A DNA stretch of 64,000 nt. It comes from Plantago major (lineage: Eukaryota; Streptophyta; Magnoliopsida; Lamiales; Plantaginaceae). Below are positions 37,480 through 48,310 of the stretch, one piece after another (the first letter of the stretch is position 1; every line of letters starts with the position of its first letter). Location: assembly GCA_026545765.1 (NCBI GenBank), contig CM048839.1, positions 5,753,835 through 5,817,834 of the forward strand, read 5' to 3'. The translations under genes were made by a program, and so were the position numbers. The notes beneath the pieces were generated by a model that made no database searches, had not been told where the DNA came from, and worked only from the letters and a program-made list of their open reading frames with translations.

Positions 37480-37760
37480 ACGGAAAGGGGCGATGGATTA
37501 TAGTGACGAATCGCTAAGGGTAGCGACGGATAAAAGTTATCCGTCGCTGATGTGTTGACTTCTAATTTTTTTTTTAAAAAAAAATTCAAAAATTTACGAC
37601 GGATAGATTATCCGTCGTAAATTATTTAAAATTTAATTTAAAAATAAAAAAATAGCAACGGATAAATTATCCGTCGCTAATTTTTTTTTTTAAAGAAGAA
37701 ATTGCGACCGACGGATCGCTATCCGTCTTAGCGACGGATAGCGATCCGTCGCTACGAAAT
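37480..37760. repeat. Left subterminal CACTA repeats
   Basis: The motif GACGGAT(A/G) and its complement ATCCGTCG occur at least eight times, often as back-to-back palindromes such as TTATCCGTCGTAA and GCGACGGATAGCGATCCGTC. Confidence 0.88.
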
Positions 37761-38922
37761 AGTAAAAATCGGGGCAGAAGCCCCATTTCCACCATTTTCG
37801 CTTCTACTTCATTCTTCTCTCCTTTCCGTTTCAATTTCGTTTTCTCCACTTTCCGGCCAAAACTCCACCATTCCGGCCAATCTTGGTGTCAATTCGAAGC
37901 TCGTGGGACAAGGAGCTTGGGTGGTCGATCAATTTCATCCTTCTTCGGCTATTTTTACCGCAATTTGAAGGTATTAGGCTAAACCCTAACTATTCTAAAT
38001 TTGGAATTTTTGATAATTTGGATCAATTGTATGTTTGTAAACAATTATGGTAGCTAGTATATGTTATATGAAGTAGTGGGTTAAGCTTGGTGTTGTCAAT
38101 TGATTGATTTTGTTGTGAAATTGATTTAGTGTTTGATGTTTGATTGATTAAGCTTGATTTTCATGTTTGATGTTTGATTGATTAAGCTTGATTTTCATGT
38201 TTGATGTTTTTGTATATGTATTACGATTAGTGTTTTGAAACCCTAATTTTTTGACAAATTTGGAAATTTTGTTAATTTCGACTAGTTTAATGTTAAGTAT
38301 ATATATCAAATTAGTATTACTAGTTAATTAGTATAATGTTAAAGATTTAGTTAATTAACTTTGAGATTGCTATCACTTATTTTGTTAATTAGTATAATGT
38401 TAAGTAGTTTTGATTTGATAAATTCGTATATGTACTAGATTACGAGGATTTAGTTAAGTGTTTTGAGAACATTGTTGATTATATTAACGTGTAATTTATA
38501 ATTTATAACTCGTAGTAGTAAGTGGTTGAAATGGTTCAAATACATGGGAAATTTTGTAACATATCGAATACTTAATAATTAATCATGAAATTATAAGGAA
38601 CGTATAATAATTAACAATTTATCTCGACAATCTCGGCAGAATTGGAATCGATCTAATCAATTGGAACGTGTCAGGTTACAAAGGTATCTAATGAATTCCG
38701 ACCGTTCATGGATGTACGATCGTACGGCGGTAAATGACAGAGTTTGTAGGAGTTTTGTAAAAGGGGTTAACGGTAGATTATGTGTATTATAACTAGTTAG
38801 TAGTTGATAACACTTGAGTATTGCTGTTCTGCATGAAAAATGGTTACATGTGTTATTATAATTTGTTTTGTATTATAAGTCGTACTAACACATTTTATTG
38901 TATTTGTTACATGTTTTTGCAG

Positions 38923-40702
38923 ATGCCGCGACAGAGACCACGCACCTATTGCCCCCCCCCAGCCAGCCGCATGATAGTCCTGGGGGTGAGGGCTCTAGTA
39001 GTCAGAGCAGCAGGTCTCGGATTCCTGAGACCCCACCAGCAGGTTCTAGCAGCGGGGGCTCTACCAGTCAGCCCAGGCACAGACAGGAGGAGGAGGACGA
39101 TTGTCCCTACCTCGAGTGGGATGCACATCATCCCAATGTTACGTGGGACGGGTTGCCAGTGATTTTTCCTTTGGGTCCTGCCAAGTAACTATTATACATT
39201 CTTCTTAAATATGTAAAACATAACTTATGATTTGTACTAAAGTAATTAATATTTGTTTCTTGTATCTTATACATTGACAACAGTTTATGGCCCCGGGAGG
39301 TCCATAATAAACTCGGGGACATCATTCGGAGCAGGAGAGAGCCACCGGGAAGGGTGGTGAGTGTTGATCTCACATTTCGGACCGCATGAGGGCCGAGTAC
39401 TTTGATGAGTTGCGGGTAAGTTAAAATATGACATTCCTTTATTTGTTATCATAATCGTTGTTTTAATATGAGTGGTATGTTAGCAACTGTATGTGAGTGG
39501 TATGTTAGCCACTTTATTTGGGTGATATGTTAGTCACCATTGTGTTAGTAAAATTTAGGACAATGTGAGTGGTATGTTAGCCACTATATGTGAGTGGTAT
39601 GTTAGCCACTTTGTTTGGGTGATATGTTAGTCACCATTTATGTTATGTTGTTGTATCTTATTAAATTGATGTAACATGGTGACGTTATATATATTCACTT
39701 TGGATGTTGTATGAAATTGGAAATGTAGAAGGAGTACTTCATTCCCAGCAGATTGATCCCCCAGATATGGCGTGTTTACGAGACCGTGGGTCTAAATTGT
39801 ACAGGGATATGGTCCATACTTGGAAATGCATTCGGGATCGGAAAGGCCCAATGCCTCCACAGGTTGATGCGGAGGAGTGGGCCCTTTGGGATGCCTACTG
39901 GGCTCGAACTGATGTCGAGAATAATGCCTACATCAACAAACAGAACCGGGCGTCTCAGTCTGAGGTAGCAGGAAGGGCCGTTCACCACCTTGGGAGGCGA
40001 TCTACTGTCACTGATTATGATAAATCGGTAAGTATATATATATTTTTTTTCAATCTAGCATTACGTGTATGTATTGTGTCTCTGCTCTATTACTTGTGAG
40101 ATGATAAATGGTTGACTATATATGTTGTTCAGATGTCAGAGGGGTAGGTGAAATCCAAGTATGACATCTTCAAAAAGGCCAAGCTGAAGGACGGGATGTG
40201 GACTGACTCCAGGGCCGAGTCTATTGCGGTATGTTTATGTTGGTTAAAGTTCATATTTGTACACTACTACAAGTTATTTTTGAAAAACAGTAAGTGATCA
40301 TGATATCTGCTATTTACGATTTCAGGCTGAGGTTGATGCTCAGGTAGTGAGGCAGGAGGAAGAGACGGGTGAGGTGCTGTCAACTGAACAAGTTGACAAA
40401 ATCTTCTTAGAGGTGAACAAGCCGGACGACAAAGGACGAATATATGGACTCGGGAGCCTCGGTTTGAGCTGGGCTAGTCCTAAATGCTCCTCATCATCAT
40501 CCCAGCAGTCTAGACATCAGGTTTTCACACATGCCCAGGTCTCGGAGATGGTGCAGTCGCAGGTTTCAGAACATGTTGCACGGCTAATAGAAGAGATGGA
40601 ACGGCACGACAGAGAACGAAGAGAGGAGAACGAGCGTCTTCGGTTACAGATGGAGGCTTTCATGTCCCAGTTCGGCCAGCACCCACCCCCCTCTGGTAGC
40701 TA
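38923..40702 (+). pseudogene. CACTA accessory protein (Transposase_24 / TNPA-like), frame-broken
   Basis: The likely ATG is at 38923 (MPRQRPRTYCPPP). A run of Cs at 38951-38960 then shifts the frame; the natural continuation is PSQPHDSPGGEGSSSQSS. Later exons hold LWPREVHNKLGDIIRSRREP, PMPPQVDAEEWALWDAYW, INKQNRASQSEVAGRAVHH, KAKLKDGMWTDSRAESIA, and a C-terminal DKGRIYGLGSLG block followed by a coiled coil (LIEEMERHDRERREENERLR). The words NKQNR, KDG-W-D-RAE and RIYGLGS are characteristic of the plant transposase family Pfam PF03004. A TAG at about 40147 interrupts the frame (SEG, stop, VKSKYD). Splice sites in between were not all resolved. It is expected to bind the subterminal repeats. Confidence 0.78.
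39455..39640 (+). repeat. Tandem repeats within the CACTA intron
   Basis: GAGTGGTATGTTAGCCACT and GGGTGATATGTTAGTCACCA alternate several times, forming two higher-order copies of about 95 bp. It is non-coding. Confidence 0.85.
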
Positions 40703-40969
40703 GTTATGTTTATTTGACTTTAGAGTATGTACGTTCGGATATATTATATTTACACTTGTTCGGATAATTATGACTTATTTGGATCTTCGGTTTGTTAACT
40801 TATGAATGATTTATCATTTATTGAAACATTTTTCGTATTCTTGATTTATTATCGAGCATTATATTGATTAAATAGGTCAAATACGAAAAACAGGGATTAA
40901 TATAATAAAAAAAATTAAAAAAAATATTAGTGACAGAATTTCAAATTCCGTCACTAATTCCAATAATTC

Positions 40970-41290
40970 ATTTAGCGACGGATAGAATCTATCCGTCGTA
41001 CAGTGGGCGACAGATAAAATCTATCCGTCGCGCTCAGCGATGGATAAAATCTATCCGTCGCCCACTGTAGCGACGGATAGAATCTATCCGTCGCCAATAA
41101 TTAAATTTTAAAAAAATAAAAAAAAAGTCAAATTAGATAATCCGTCGCAAATTGGGCGACGGATTATCTATCCGTCGCTACAGCTCCAGCGGGGTGACGG
41201 GATTATTATCCGTCGCCCCATCTGTCGCTAGAGCTGGGGCGACGGATCGCTGGTCTGTAGCGACGGATCTATCCGTCGCTACAGACCAGT
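40970..41290. repeat. Right subterminal CACTA repeats
   Basis: Ten or more copies of GCGACGGATA and TATCCGTCGC, several paired as AGCGACGGATAGA..CTATCCGTCGC palindromes. They mirror the left subterminal block. Confidence 0.9.
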
Positions 41291-42092
41291 TCTTTTGTAG
41301 TGGGTCTATCATTCTCCATTTCCAGTTCTCTGATTCGTGCATCCTTCGCATTCAATTTTCTCAAAAGCCCAGGAATAATTTGAATTGATATTCGACGCAT
41401 TGGGGGATCATACCACTCCCAGAAATCACACCCACCAAATCAACCTTAAATTAAAGAGATTTCAGAAATTGGAGAGAGAAAAAAATTGGAGAAATTGGAC
41501 AGAAACACGACATACCTTATTCGCGCAGACCAAGTATCGGGGTCCGGGATTGATGTCCGTCCAAGATGTCATCCACTCGGCAATTATGCCACAGAAACAA
41601 CGTCTATGTAGTGGCTCCCCATACGAGTTCGAAGAAGAAGACATGGCCGAAATTGAAGAGAATAAGATATGACTGTGGGAATGGATCTTTGTTTATATGA
41701 AAGGGGAATTAGGGTTTTTTAGGGGGGAATTAAGGTTTTTTTGGTCAATGGTCTTCTCTAGTTTTTTTGTTTTAATTTCGTTTTTTTTCATTTATTTATG
41801 TTTTCTTTTTATTTTATAATTCATTTTTTGTTTAATTTTTGAATTTCATAATTTATTTTAGCTTTACTTTTTTTCCCAGTATGATGTGGCAACCATATGT
41901 TAGTCAAATTGTGATTAAGTAGTTGACCAAGTTGATACATCAGCAGTCAACTTGGTCAATGGTCGATTTTTCGCCAAAAGGATGACATTTGCCAAAAAAT
42001 TATAACAAGAGGACTAATATTGCCGGGGTGACCAAACGTTGTACTGTGCGTGCCATACCCCCAAACTTTAGGACCAAAAGTGTCTTTTTTCC

Positions 42093-42225
42093 TTCTTGCA
42101 CAAGCATAGGGGTACCTCATACTCATCCCTATCCAAGTCATCTGTATTGACTAGCCAATTGCCGATCAGGTGCTTATAGGCAACCCAGATGAAAACTGAT
42201 CTCACCATAGTGTCGGAAATCGTAT
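42093..42225 (-). pseudogene. GRF zinc-finger paralogue, 5' part
   Basis: This exon (acceptor before 42225, ATG at 42208 on the minus strand) encodes an acidic stretch and the start of a GRF finger (DEYEVPLCLCKK). It breaks off exactly at the MULE border. The 10 bp TTCTTGCACA at 42093-42102 is repeated at 36568-36577. Taking out the MULE and one copy joins the two halves of the finger in the right order. Confidence 0.8.
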
Positions 42226-42919
42226 CTACGGGAAAAACACAAATTAATCATAAATCATAAAAAAAATTATATACTTAGTATATTATTTAACAATTAAACC
42301 CGGTTTTTTCATGGGGTCAGTTGCATGCGAATCTTAAGAATTGATTTTTCATGTATATATGTTGGACATCGATCAAAAGATGCAAAGAAAACATATGCAA
42401 TTGTTCGATCGAACTATTACATCATTGATTTGAGTCATTTGACAAGACAAAGCAGTAAAGAGAGTACAATTGATTTTACAACAATATTGAAGAATTATCG
42501 GGCAAGCAAGCAGACCTATAATTTATCAAGAATTGACAAGTTTAGATCATAGTTTTGTGATTCGTTATTAGTTAATTGGATCGATTCTTTTTTGTTCATA
42601 TGATTTTTTATTACATGCTATATTTTGATCGATTATTGTCCTAGACTCGTACGAGCCGACATGTACTCAGACGAATCGGGTCGGGTTATTATCGATCCGC
42701 CTTTTGCAGCCGGAAGGCTACCAATTGCGATACCTATGGGCGTTCGGCAACTTTCAAGACTATAAAGAATGTGATATTTCGGTATATGTATCAAACAATA
42801 GTTAGAAACTCAATATGCATTTTACTTAAACGGATATGAAATTACATTATGTTGGAGACGTGTATTTACAAACATACAACATATATGAGCATTACAAATT
42901 TAGCCTGTGAGATATCATC
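42226..42919. other. Spacer 3' to the unknown gene
   Basis: No gene recognised. Its right part is the likely 3'-UTR of the minus-strand gene that ends at 42920. Confidence 0.4.
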
Positions 42920-44503
42920 TTAACTTTTACTACTAGGTATCAAGGGTAAATCAACCTCATCGCACCACTCAACACACCTTGTCTCATAGTAGGAGCTCCT
43001 TACATCATTAGGCCAATATGTCAACCAAATCTCCCCTCCAATCCTCCACTTTAACACACTCCCTTCCATTTCTTTGCTCAATCTCCACCCAACACCTTCT
43101 CCATACTCATCTTTAGCAAATATGACCCCACCCGATTTAGTAAACGCTCGACTACCACCAGTATAACGACTCTTAAATTCAACTTTAAATTTCTCATCCC
43201 CACCAGCAGGAGGCTTCCACGTGGCAATTTCAACTCCGTTTGTGTTATCGCACAAGATGGCATCAAACGTGGCGGCATTTCCTTCGACGTCTTGGTCCCA
43301 CCTCCAATTCTTAATTTTAGTCTTCGTCGCCATCCTTGTTGTTGCTTTAACCTTAGGGATCTTCACTTTTCCGGAACTACCCTTCAAGGTTTTCTGCATT
43401 TCAACTTCTCTCTCTAAATTAGACGTGGATCGGCCCAAGCTCAGCCCACCTACATAACTTGCCCCAACCTCTGGTCCTACCCATACTCGTACCCTCGATG
43501 GAAAATGCTTCTCATCCATTAAGTTATAATCTGAATTTTCCTTGAACCCTAACTTCACCACGTGAATCCTAATGTTGTCCACACGTGCATTCACTTGAAT
43601 AAAGCTATCGTGGAACGAAATTGAATATTCGAGTTGAATCAAAACTTCCAATTGTTGGTGTGCGAGGGCGTAATCTAGCAAAGATTGCCTAGCATCGACC
43701 AAAGTGCGGAATTGATTATTTTGCCCATAACACTGCGTAATCTTCATGGACTTCACCGATGTGTACCCCTTTAGAATCCACAACCCATGAGACTCCACCG
43801 CGTAAGAAAACCCAAGCTTGCGCGGGGATGAATTGGTCAAACTACGCAAGCCACCTTCAACTTCTTTCAAAACCAACCATTTTGCCAAAATGTACCCAAA
43901 AGTGCGCGCAAAACATATTTCCACGTCAGCTCCCACAGTGACAAAAAAGTTTCGCAACACGGGCACGTTCTTGCACGTGAAGGCCTCAAGGTTGGGACCT
44001 AGTAGATAGTGGAAGTAAAACGCGCCAACCTCTGGTGGTGCGTCACACGCACACGACCAAAAAAGGCGCGTTAGGAAGACAACGCTAAAGAATCCAGAGA
44101 ACGACTCGGGCGCGTGTGAGTCGAGGATCCACGAAATCGGGTCGGGCTTGAGTTTCTGAAGCTGAGAGCGAGGGCAAGTGGTATCATGCGTGATGGGCGC
44201 GTGGGAAATGATTTCTTGGAGGAGTTGAAGGACAAGGGGCAAAAAAGTCTTATCGGATGGTGACAATGGGAACGTGTCGGAAACCCAAATTGTCGTCGTT
44301 TCTTCATGGGGAGATTTCAAACCTTGGAATGACACGGAGAGGGTAATGTAATCTTTGGAGTTCGAGTCGAGAGATTTGTGAGCTCTCAGCTCAATTGATT
44401 GAGTTGAGTTGTGAGAGGAAGCGAGTTGGAATGCGAGTTGTGAGTTAGACTGATCCCACTCGTCCGAGTCGGAAAGTTCACAAATCCAAGACCATATATC
44501 CAT
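42920..44503 (-). CDS. Conserved-looking intronless protein of unknown function, 527 residues
   Basis: This is the longest uninterrupted open frame in the window and reads as a normal host gene: ATG at 44503, no homopolymer artefacts, stop after SSKS. It begins MDIWSWICELSDSDEWDQS, with a Trp-rich start, then an N-terminal half rich in Ser/Leu. A compact hydrophobic patch (FSGFFSVVFLTRLFWSC) could be a buried helix or a membrane helix. The C-terminal third is rich in Trp, Gly and Tyr (NWRWDQDVEGNAATFDAI, GEIWLTYWPND, YETRCVEWCDEVDLPLIP), which suggests a folded beta-rich domain. No named domain was recognised; my impression is that it belongs to a plant-specific uncharacterised family. The bases upstream of 44503 (to about 44650) probably hold its 5'-UTR. 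Confidence 0.85.
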   Translation of the reverse strand: MDIWSWICELSDSDEWDQSNSQLAFQLASSHNSTQSIELRAHKSLDSNSKDYITLSVSFQGLKSPHEETTTIWVSDTFPLSPSDKTFLPLVLQLLQEIISHAPITHDTTCPRSQLQKLKPDPISWILDSHAPESFSGFFSVVFLTRLFWSCACDAPPEVGAFYFHYLLGPNLEAFTCKNVPVLRNFFVTVGADVEICFARTFGYILAKWLVLKEVEGGLRSLTNSSPRKLGFSYAVESHGLWILKGYTSVKSMKITQCYGQNNQFRTLVDARQSLLDYALAHQQLEVLIQLEYSISFHDSFIQVNARVDNIRIHVVKLGFKENSDYNLMDEKHFPSRVRVWVGPEVGASYVGGLSLGRSTSNLEREVEMQKTLKGSSGKVKIPKVKATTRMATKTKIKNWRWDQDVEGNAATFDAILCDNTNGVEIATWKPPAGGDEKFKVEFKSRYTGGSRAFTKSGGVIFAKDEYGEGVGWRLSKEMEGSVLKWRIGGEIWLTYWPNDVRSSYYETRCVEWCDEVDLPLIPSSKS

Positions 44504-45730
44504 ATTTTCTTAATTTCTTGGCCTTATCTTTTTGGTGTTAGAGAGTGAGTGTATATGAGACATGGAAGTGAATCTTGGGGAACATTTATAGAGAGAATAA
44601 GTGGCGGAGAGAGAGCCAAGTTGAAGGTGGTTTTATCCGGAGATGAGGAAAGATTGAGAACCATTACTTGGGTAGTGATTTTCTACAGAATGGACAAAAC
44701 CTGTGTTTGTTTGATTCGATTTCACGAGTTTTAGAGTTTGGATGCATTAATTGCGAGGGATATTATGAATTGGTTTGTTTTGTTTTAAGTTCAATCTACC
44801 ATGCACGTATTTGTCTTGGACTTTTAGGACAAAATGAAAATTTGAGGACGCCAATTATCGGCTAGAGCAAAACAAAAATGGAATATTAGACTGTCTACTG
44901 CTAGTATACATTAGTTTGTTTTCTGATGACATTGACTTCGTAATTAAATTCATAAACTGAATATTTCATATTTGAGTGTACAGCATAATTAGATTCTCTT
45001 GATTCTTATCATGATCTTTGTACTCATCTAATGATTTCGAGTATATAATGTTATTAATTCATCCTTAAAAAAAGTTTAACACTACATATAGTTCATATAA
45101 AATATAAAAATATAATCTATTATTATTTAATTTCAGGTATTAATTGTGATACACTAATACCCCGGTTCCCACGTGACAGGTTTTTTTTTAATTGAAAGGG
45201 TATATAAGTAAATAGTCAGACGTAAACTCTCGCATCTCAAATCAAACTATACCAAACGAATGATATGTTCCTATGTTCTTAGATACATTAATATGTTCCT
45301 ATTTTACAACTTATCTTTATAAGTTCGAATGTTTAAATGAGATGATATTCTATCATATGTGTACTCGTATTTGGTAACCGTGTTTGTCCGTCCGATCATT
45401 ATAGAACAACAAGTGGTTATTTTATCTGCATGCCAATTGTCACCTCTTAACTTGCTATCACGGGGAGCAAGAGTTCATGGTTGTGCTTACTCCTATTCCT
45501 ACCAACTTAAGGCACAAACAAGTTCCTGGGGTTGTTGTAATGCTGTTCAGTTGCTCTTCACCAAAATGAAAGAAGAATTTTGGCGGATCGCAAGTGGTGT
45601 ACTTGTTTTCATATTGATCGCGTACATAACAACCTCATTAATTGCAACCGCCTTAGTCTTTGCATACGTACTGAAATGGACTAATTTACAACATACTCCA
45701 TTCATTGCAAAAATTAATAAAGTCCATTTT
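44504..45730. other. Spacer between the unknown gene and a repeat region
   Basis: It holds the promoter of the minus-strand gene and A/T-rich sequence. A frame at 45359-45733 has a hydrophobic stretch near its end, but no conserved feature; it is not called as a gene. Confidence 0.4.
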
Positions 45731-45734
45731 TAGC

Positions 45735-46698
45735 ATTTTGAACGTCCTCATTGTTTATTGAGTTAGTATAGTAAAATGCAAGACTTTCCTATAGATTAGG
45801 AAAATCAGGTTTTTAATGAAAAACGTGGTTAAATCGGACACGGGCGGTTCGGTTTTCAAAATAAACCAGAAACGGTTGCCTATATATACCCACAAAACAA
45901 AGCCAAAACAAATCAGAAACAAAAACAGGTCAGAAACACAGTATGTGAAACAGATCCGCCATCTCCGCTGGGATCATCTCCTTCCAATCGACACTAAATC
46001 GGCAATCTACCTCATCCGCACCGCCGTAGATGTCTACATTGACGTTCTCTCTCTTCCATTGCCGGATTTCTACGCGATTTCACTGGATTTCTTCAAATTC
46101 ATCATGAATCAGGTGAATCGATTGAATATCTTCGTGCTTTTTGTTGTTTTTCATCTGTTACATGGATTCATCTCGCTTTTTTTGTTAAAATTACAATTGG
46201 AAACGAAATTTGACCTTTTATTTTTCGTTTTTCGTTGATTTTACGATCTGATGTTTCCAGATCTAAAACTAGATCTGAAATTCGTATAGTGAAAATCGAA
46301 TTATTTCATGCATATGTTATCTGGTGTTTTGTTATGGTTTTAAGAGTTGGTGTTATAGTTTTAAGCATCTACGTTATATGAATTCATTTCGCTTTTTTTC
46401 GTTAAAATCTCAACATGAAGTGAAATTTTACCTTTTATTTTTCGTTTTTCATTGATTTTACGATCTGATGTTTTCAGATCTGAAATTTATACAGTGAAAA
46501 ATCGAATCATTTTGCAATCATGTTATTTAGTATTTTTTTTATGGTTTTAAGAGGCATTGTTATGGTTTTAATGGCTGGTGTTATAGTTTTAAGCATCATT
46601 ATTATGTTTTTAGCTTGTGTTGAATGTTTATGTATGTTATTGTTTTAGCGCATATGTTATAGTTTTAACACCTATCACTGTAGTTTTAAACATCAATG
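45735..46698. mobile_element. Truncated relative of the MULE-like element at 26866
   Basis: It shares GAGTTAGTATAGTAAAA, then GTATAGTGAAAATCGAAT and the units GTTATGGTTTTAAGAG and GTTATAGTTTTAAGC with the 26.9-29.9 kb element, in the same order. The intervening segment (45900-46110) differs: it has a coding-like run on the plus strand (RHLRWDHLLPIDTKSAIYLI) where the other copy has GC-rich sequence. The terminal repeats are missing, and its right end is cut by the Harbinger MITE at 46702. Confidence 0.65.
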
Positions 46699-46701
46699 TT
46701 A

Positions 46702-46834
46702 GGCTATGTTCCCTTCATCTGAACAGAACATAACTGAATTGTTGTATAAAAATGAATTAAGCAAAACTGAACTGAACTGAATGAATCTGAACTGAACTGA
46801 AATTAATGAGTTTTCAGATGAAAAGAACAGAGCC
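46702..46834. mobile_element. Harbinger/Tourist-like MITE, 133 bp, copy 1
   Basis: Begins GGCTATGTTCCCTTCATCTG and ends AGATGAAAAGAACAGAGCC, flanked by TTA on both sides. The interior is made of GAACTGAACTGAA repeats. TTA flanks and GGC ends fit the PIF/Harbinger superfamily. Confidence 0.85.
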
Positions 46835-46926
46835 TTAGTGGATAAATTTGGATATTTTGATTAATATTTGTATTTTTTAATTTAAATATTCATAAGACGA
46901 AAGGCGATCACAGGCGATCGCTTAGT

Positions 46927-48141
46927 TGATGAGACGATAATTTAGAGTCTCATTTGGTCTTTTTTTGCGGTCTTTGTGAGTCTTTGTCTTTAGTTTCTTA
47001 TTCCTTTTTGTTCGTTTTTACGCTTTGGTGTTTTGCTTTATTTTTGTAGGAATTGGTGATTTTTTAGCTAAAGGAAGAAAAGCAAATTAACCAGGCTCGC
47101 CGCGGCGAGATTTTACGAGAGGAAGATGAATTCGACAATGTATGATTCTTTCCGTCATGGCAAGATTTCTGGTCGAGATTTGAGTCAGAGAGGTTTCGTG
47201 GCGAGGAAATCGGTCCGCCGCGGCGAGATTAAGCGAAAGATATGTTCTGCGATACAAGAAGACTACATGGTAGGTCGCTTACCGCATGAGGCCGATCACC
47301 GCTGCTTTGTTTTCCTTATTAGTTTAGAATTTGGATTCTTTCTTTCATACTTTCTTTTAACCTAGTTCTTAGAAAAGGCTCCATATTCATACTTTGACAT
47401 TGAGACATTATTGGAGCTTGGTTTTCATCATTGTTGAAAGATTGATATCGAATTCCTGGTAATATTTGATAATTCTCTATTGTTTATCTCTTCGATTCGT
47501 GTTGTTATTGTTTATCGAATTGTATGAGCTTGCGTGCGATTATCAACATGTCTGTGTTTATCATATGCAATACCTTGAAGTCTTTGATCTTTGCTTCTAC
47601 TATGAGTAGCTAAACCACTCTGAACACGGTAGTTATGTGACGATTTTGCGTATTCGCTTCTAGGGTTAGGATTCGTTCATATAGGTTCGTCTAGTTCAAA
47701 ATCTTCGTAAAAACTATCAATCCAATTCACTAGTTCAAGATTTTCTAAATCATTTTCGGTTAAGGATCGTGGATTGACGACCCACGATTACTCTAGTTCA
47801 AAACATTCAAATGACGATTGGTTAATGTTAGATTGATCGATTTATGTACACCGACCGTGTGACAAGTATGAACGATTTACCTAGAGCGAATTAGCATTAC
47901 TCGATCATAATTGATGTGTTCTCTTCTCTCTCTGTAAAAAAAACCGTTTCTTTGCTTTTCTGTTTTCTAGTTATTAGAAGTAATCAAAACCAAACAAATC
48001 AAACTGTTCTCACAAGTGACTGTTTGCTTTCAACTGCTTGGTAGCTTAATTGGTTCCTTAGCGAACGATTCTGTGGTTAGCATTGTCTGTCTACAACAAC
48101 TGCTTACTACTTGTTTTTTAAGTATTAATTTGAGCATATCA
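46927..48141 (+). repeat. 5' LTR of the Athila-like element
   Basis: The 1215 bp LTR runs from TGATGAGACG to about ATATCA, directly before the primer-binding site. It contains the palindrome CTCGCCGCGGCGAG (near 47098) and a related copy near 47217. It has small open frames without known similarity. Confidence 0.75.
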
Positions 48142-48145
48142 AATT

Positions 48146-48163
48146 TGGCGCCGCTGCCGGGGA
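48146..48163 (+). promoter_or_regulatory. Primer-binding site (tRNA-Asp type)
   Basis: TGGCGCCGCTGCCGGGGA matches the complement of the 3' end of plant tRNA-Asp, with one difference by memory. It lies five bases after the proposed LTR end. Confidence 0.88.
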
Positions 48164-48310
48164 ATCAATTCCTACTGTAGCATTTGAGAGTGATTTGTTA
48201 TTTGCTTGTTTTTCAACCTGAAGTTTAGTGCACTAACAGAAACTAAGAATATTTCGAGGCTTTCGAGTTGTGTAGCTTTAACAACAGGTTTGTCAGAAAG
48301 GAAATTCCGA

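Larger units (their letters stand above)
37454..41302 (+). mobile_element. CACTA (En/Spm) element, non-autonomous, nested in the MULE
   Basis: The 3849 bp element begins CACTACAAAAAAATTG and ends with CTTTTGTAGTG, the standard CACTA terminal inverted repeat. Flanking trinucleotides are AGT and GGT, an imperfect 3 bp target duplication. Both subterminal zones carry many direct and inverted copies of GCGACGGATA..TATCCGTCGC (37480-37760 and 40970-41290), typical binding sites for the element's own accessory protein. It encodes a Transposase_24-like protein but no TNP2-type catalytic transposase, so it depends on another element. Confidence 0.93.
37183..41644 (-). pseudogene. MULE-borne GRF zinc-finger / coiled-coil / membrane-tail protein, split by CACTA
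   Basis: Exon A (41516-41644, minus) gives a Ser-rich start and half a GRF finger (RCFCGIIAEWMTSWTDINPG). Exon B resumes with GCDFWEWYDPPM, then a conserved IIPGLL and a long coiled coil. The coiled coil stops at 41303, is interrupted by the CACTA element (37454-41302), and continues at 37183-37446 (EKMKKMEARIKELEEEKAKI). It ends with a hydrophobic segment LLVIVVAIWYVW, a likely membrane tail. Near the start of exon B the frame seems one base short (TTTGGT region), giving an in-frame TGA just upstream of the zinc ligand. The same layout occurs in the MULE at 62.8-63.3 kb. Confidence 0.8.
36578..42092. mobile_element. MULE with ~325 bp terminal inverted repeats, carrying a GRF gene
   Basis: Ends are GGAAAAAGATACTTTTGGTCC (36578) and its near-complement ending GTCTTTTTTCC (42092). 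Inverted similarity extends to about 36900 on the left and 41765 on the right. The direct repeat TTCTTGCACA flanks both sides (36568-36577, 42093-42102), consistent with the 9-11 bp duplications made by Mutator-like elements. Without the CACTA insertion inside it, the MULE is 1666 bp and encodes no transposase, only a GRF/coiled-coil protein on the minus strand. Its TIR resembles that of the MULE at 56.9 kb (GGTCC..AAA/CGTTTGGG). Confidence 0.9.

Noticed and set aside
37102-37558. Plus-strand Ser/Thr-rich frames opposite the GRF coiled coil
   Set aside because: They are the antisense of the coiled-coil coding region and run into CACTA subterminal repeats.
37480-41290. Regularly spaced GCGACGGATA repeats resembling a CRISPR-like array
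   Set aside because: Spacing is irregular, copies occur in both orientations and lie just inside CACTA ends; they are subterminal transposon repeats.
45816-46238. 140-codon frame with RHLRWDHLLPIDTKSAIYLI
   Set aside because: Part of a repeat related to the MULE-like element. Kept only as a possible captured fragment, not a gene.
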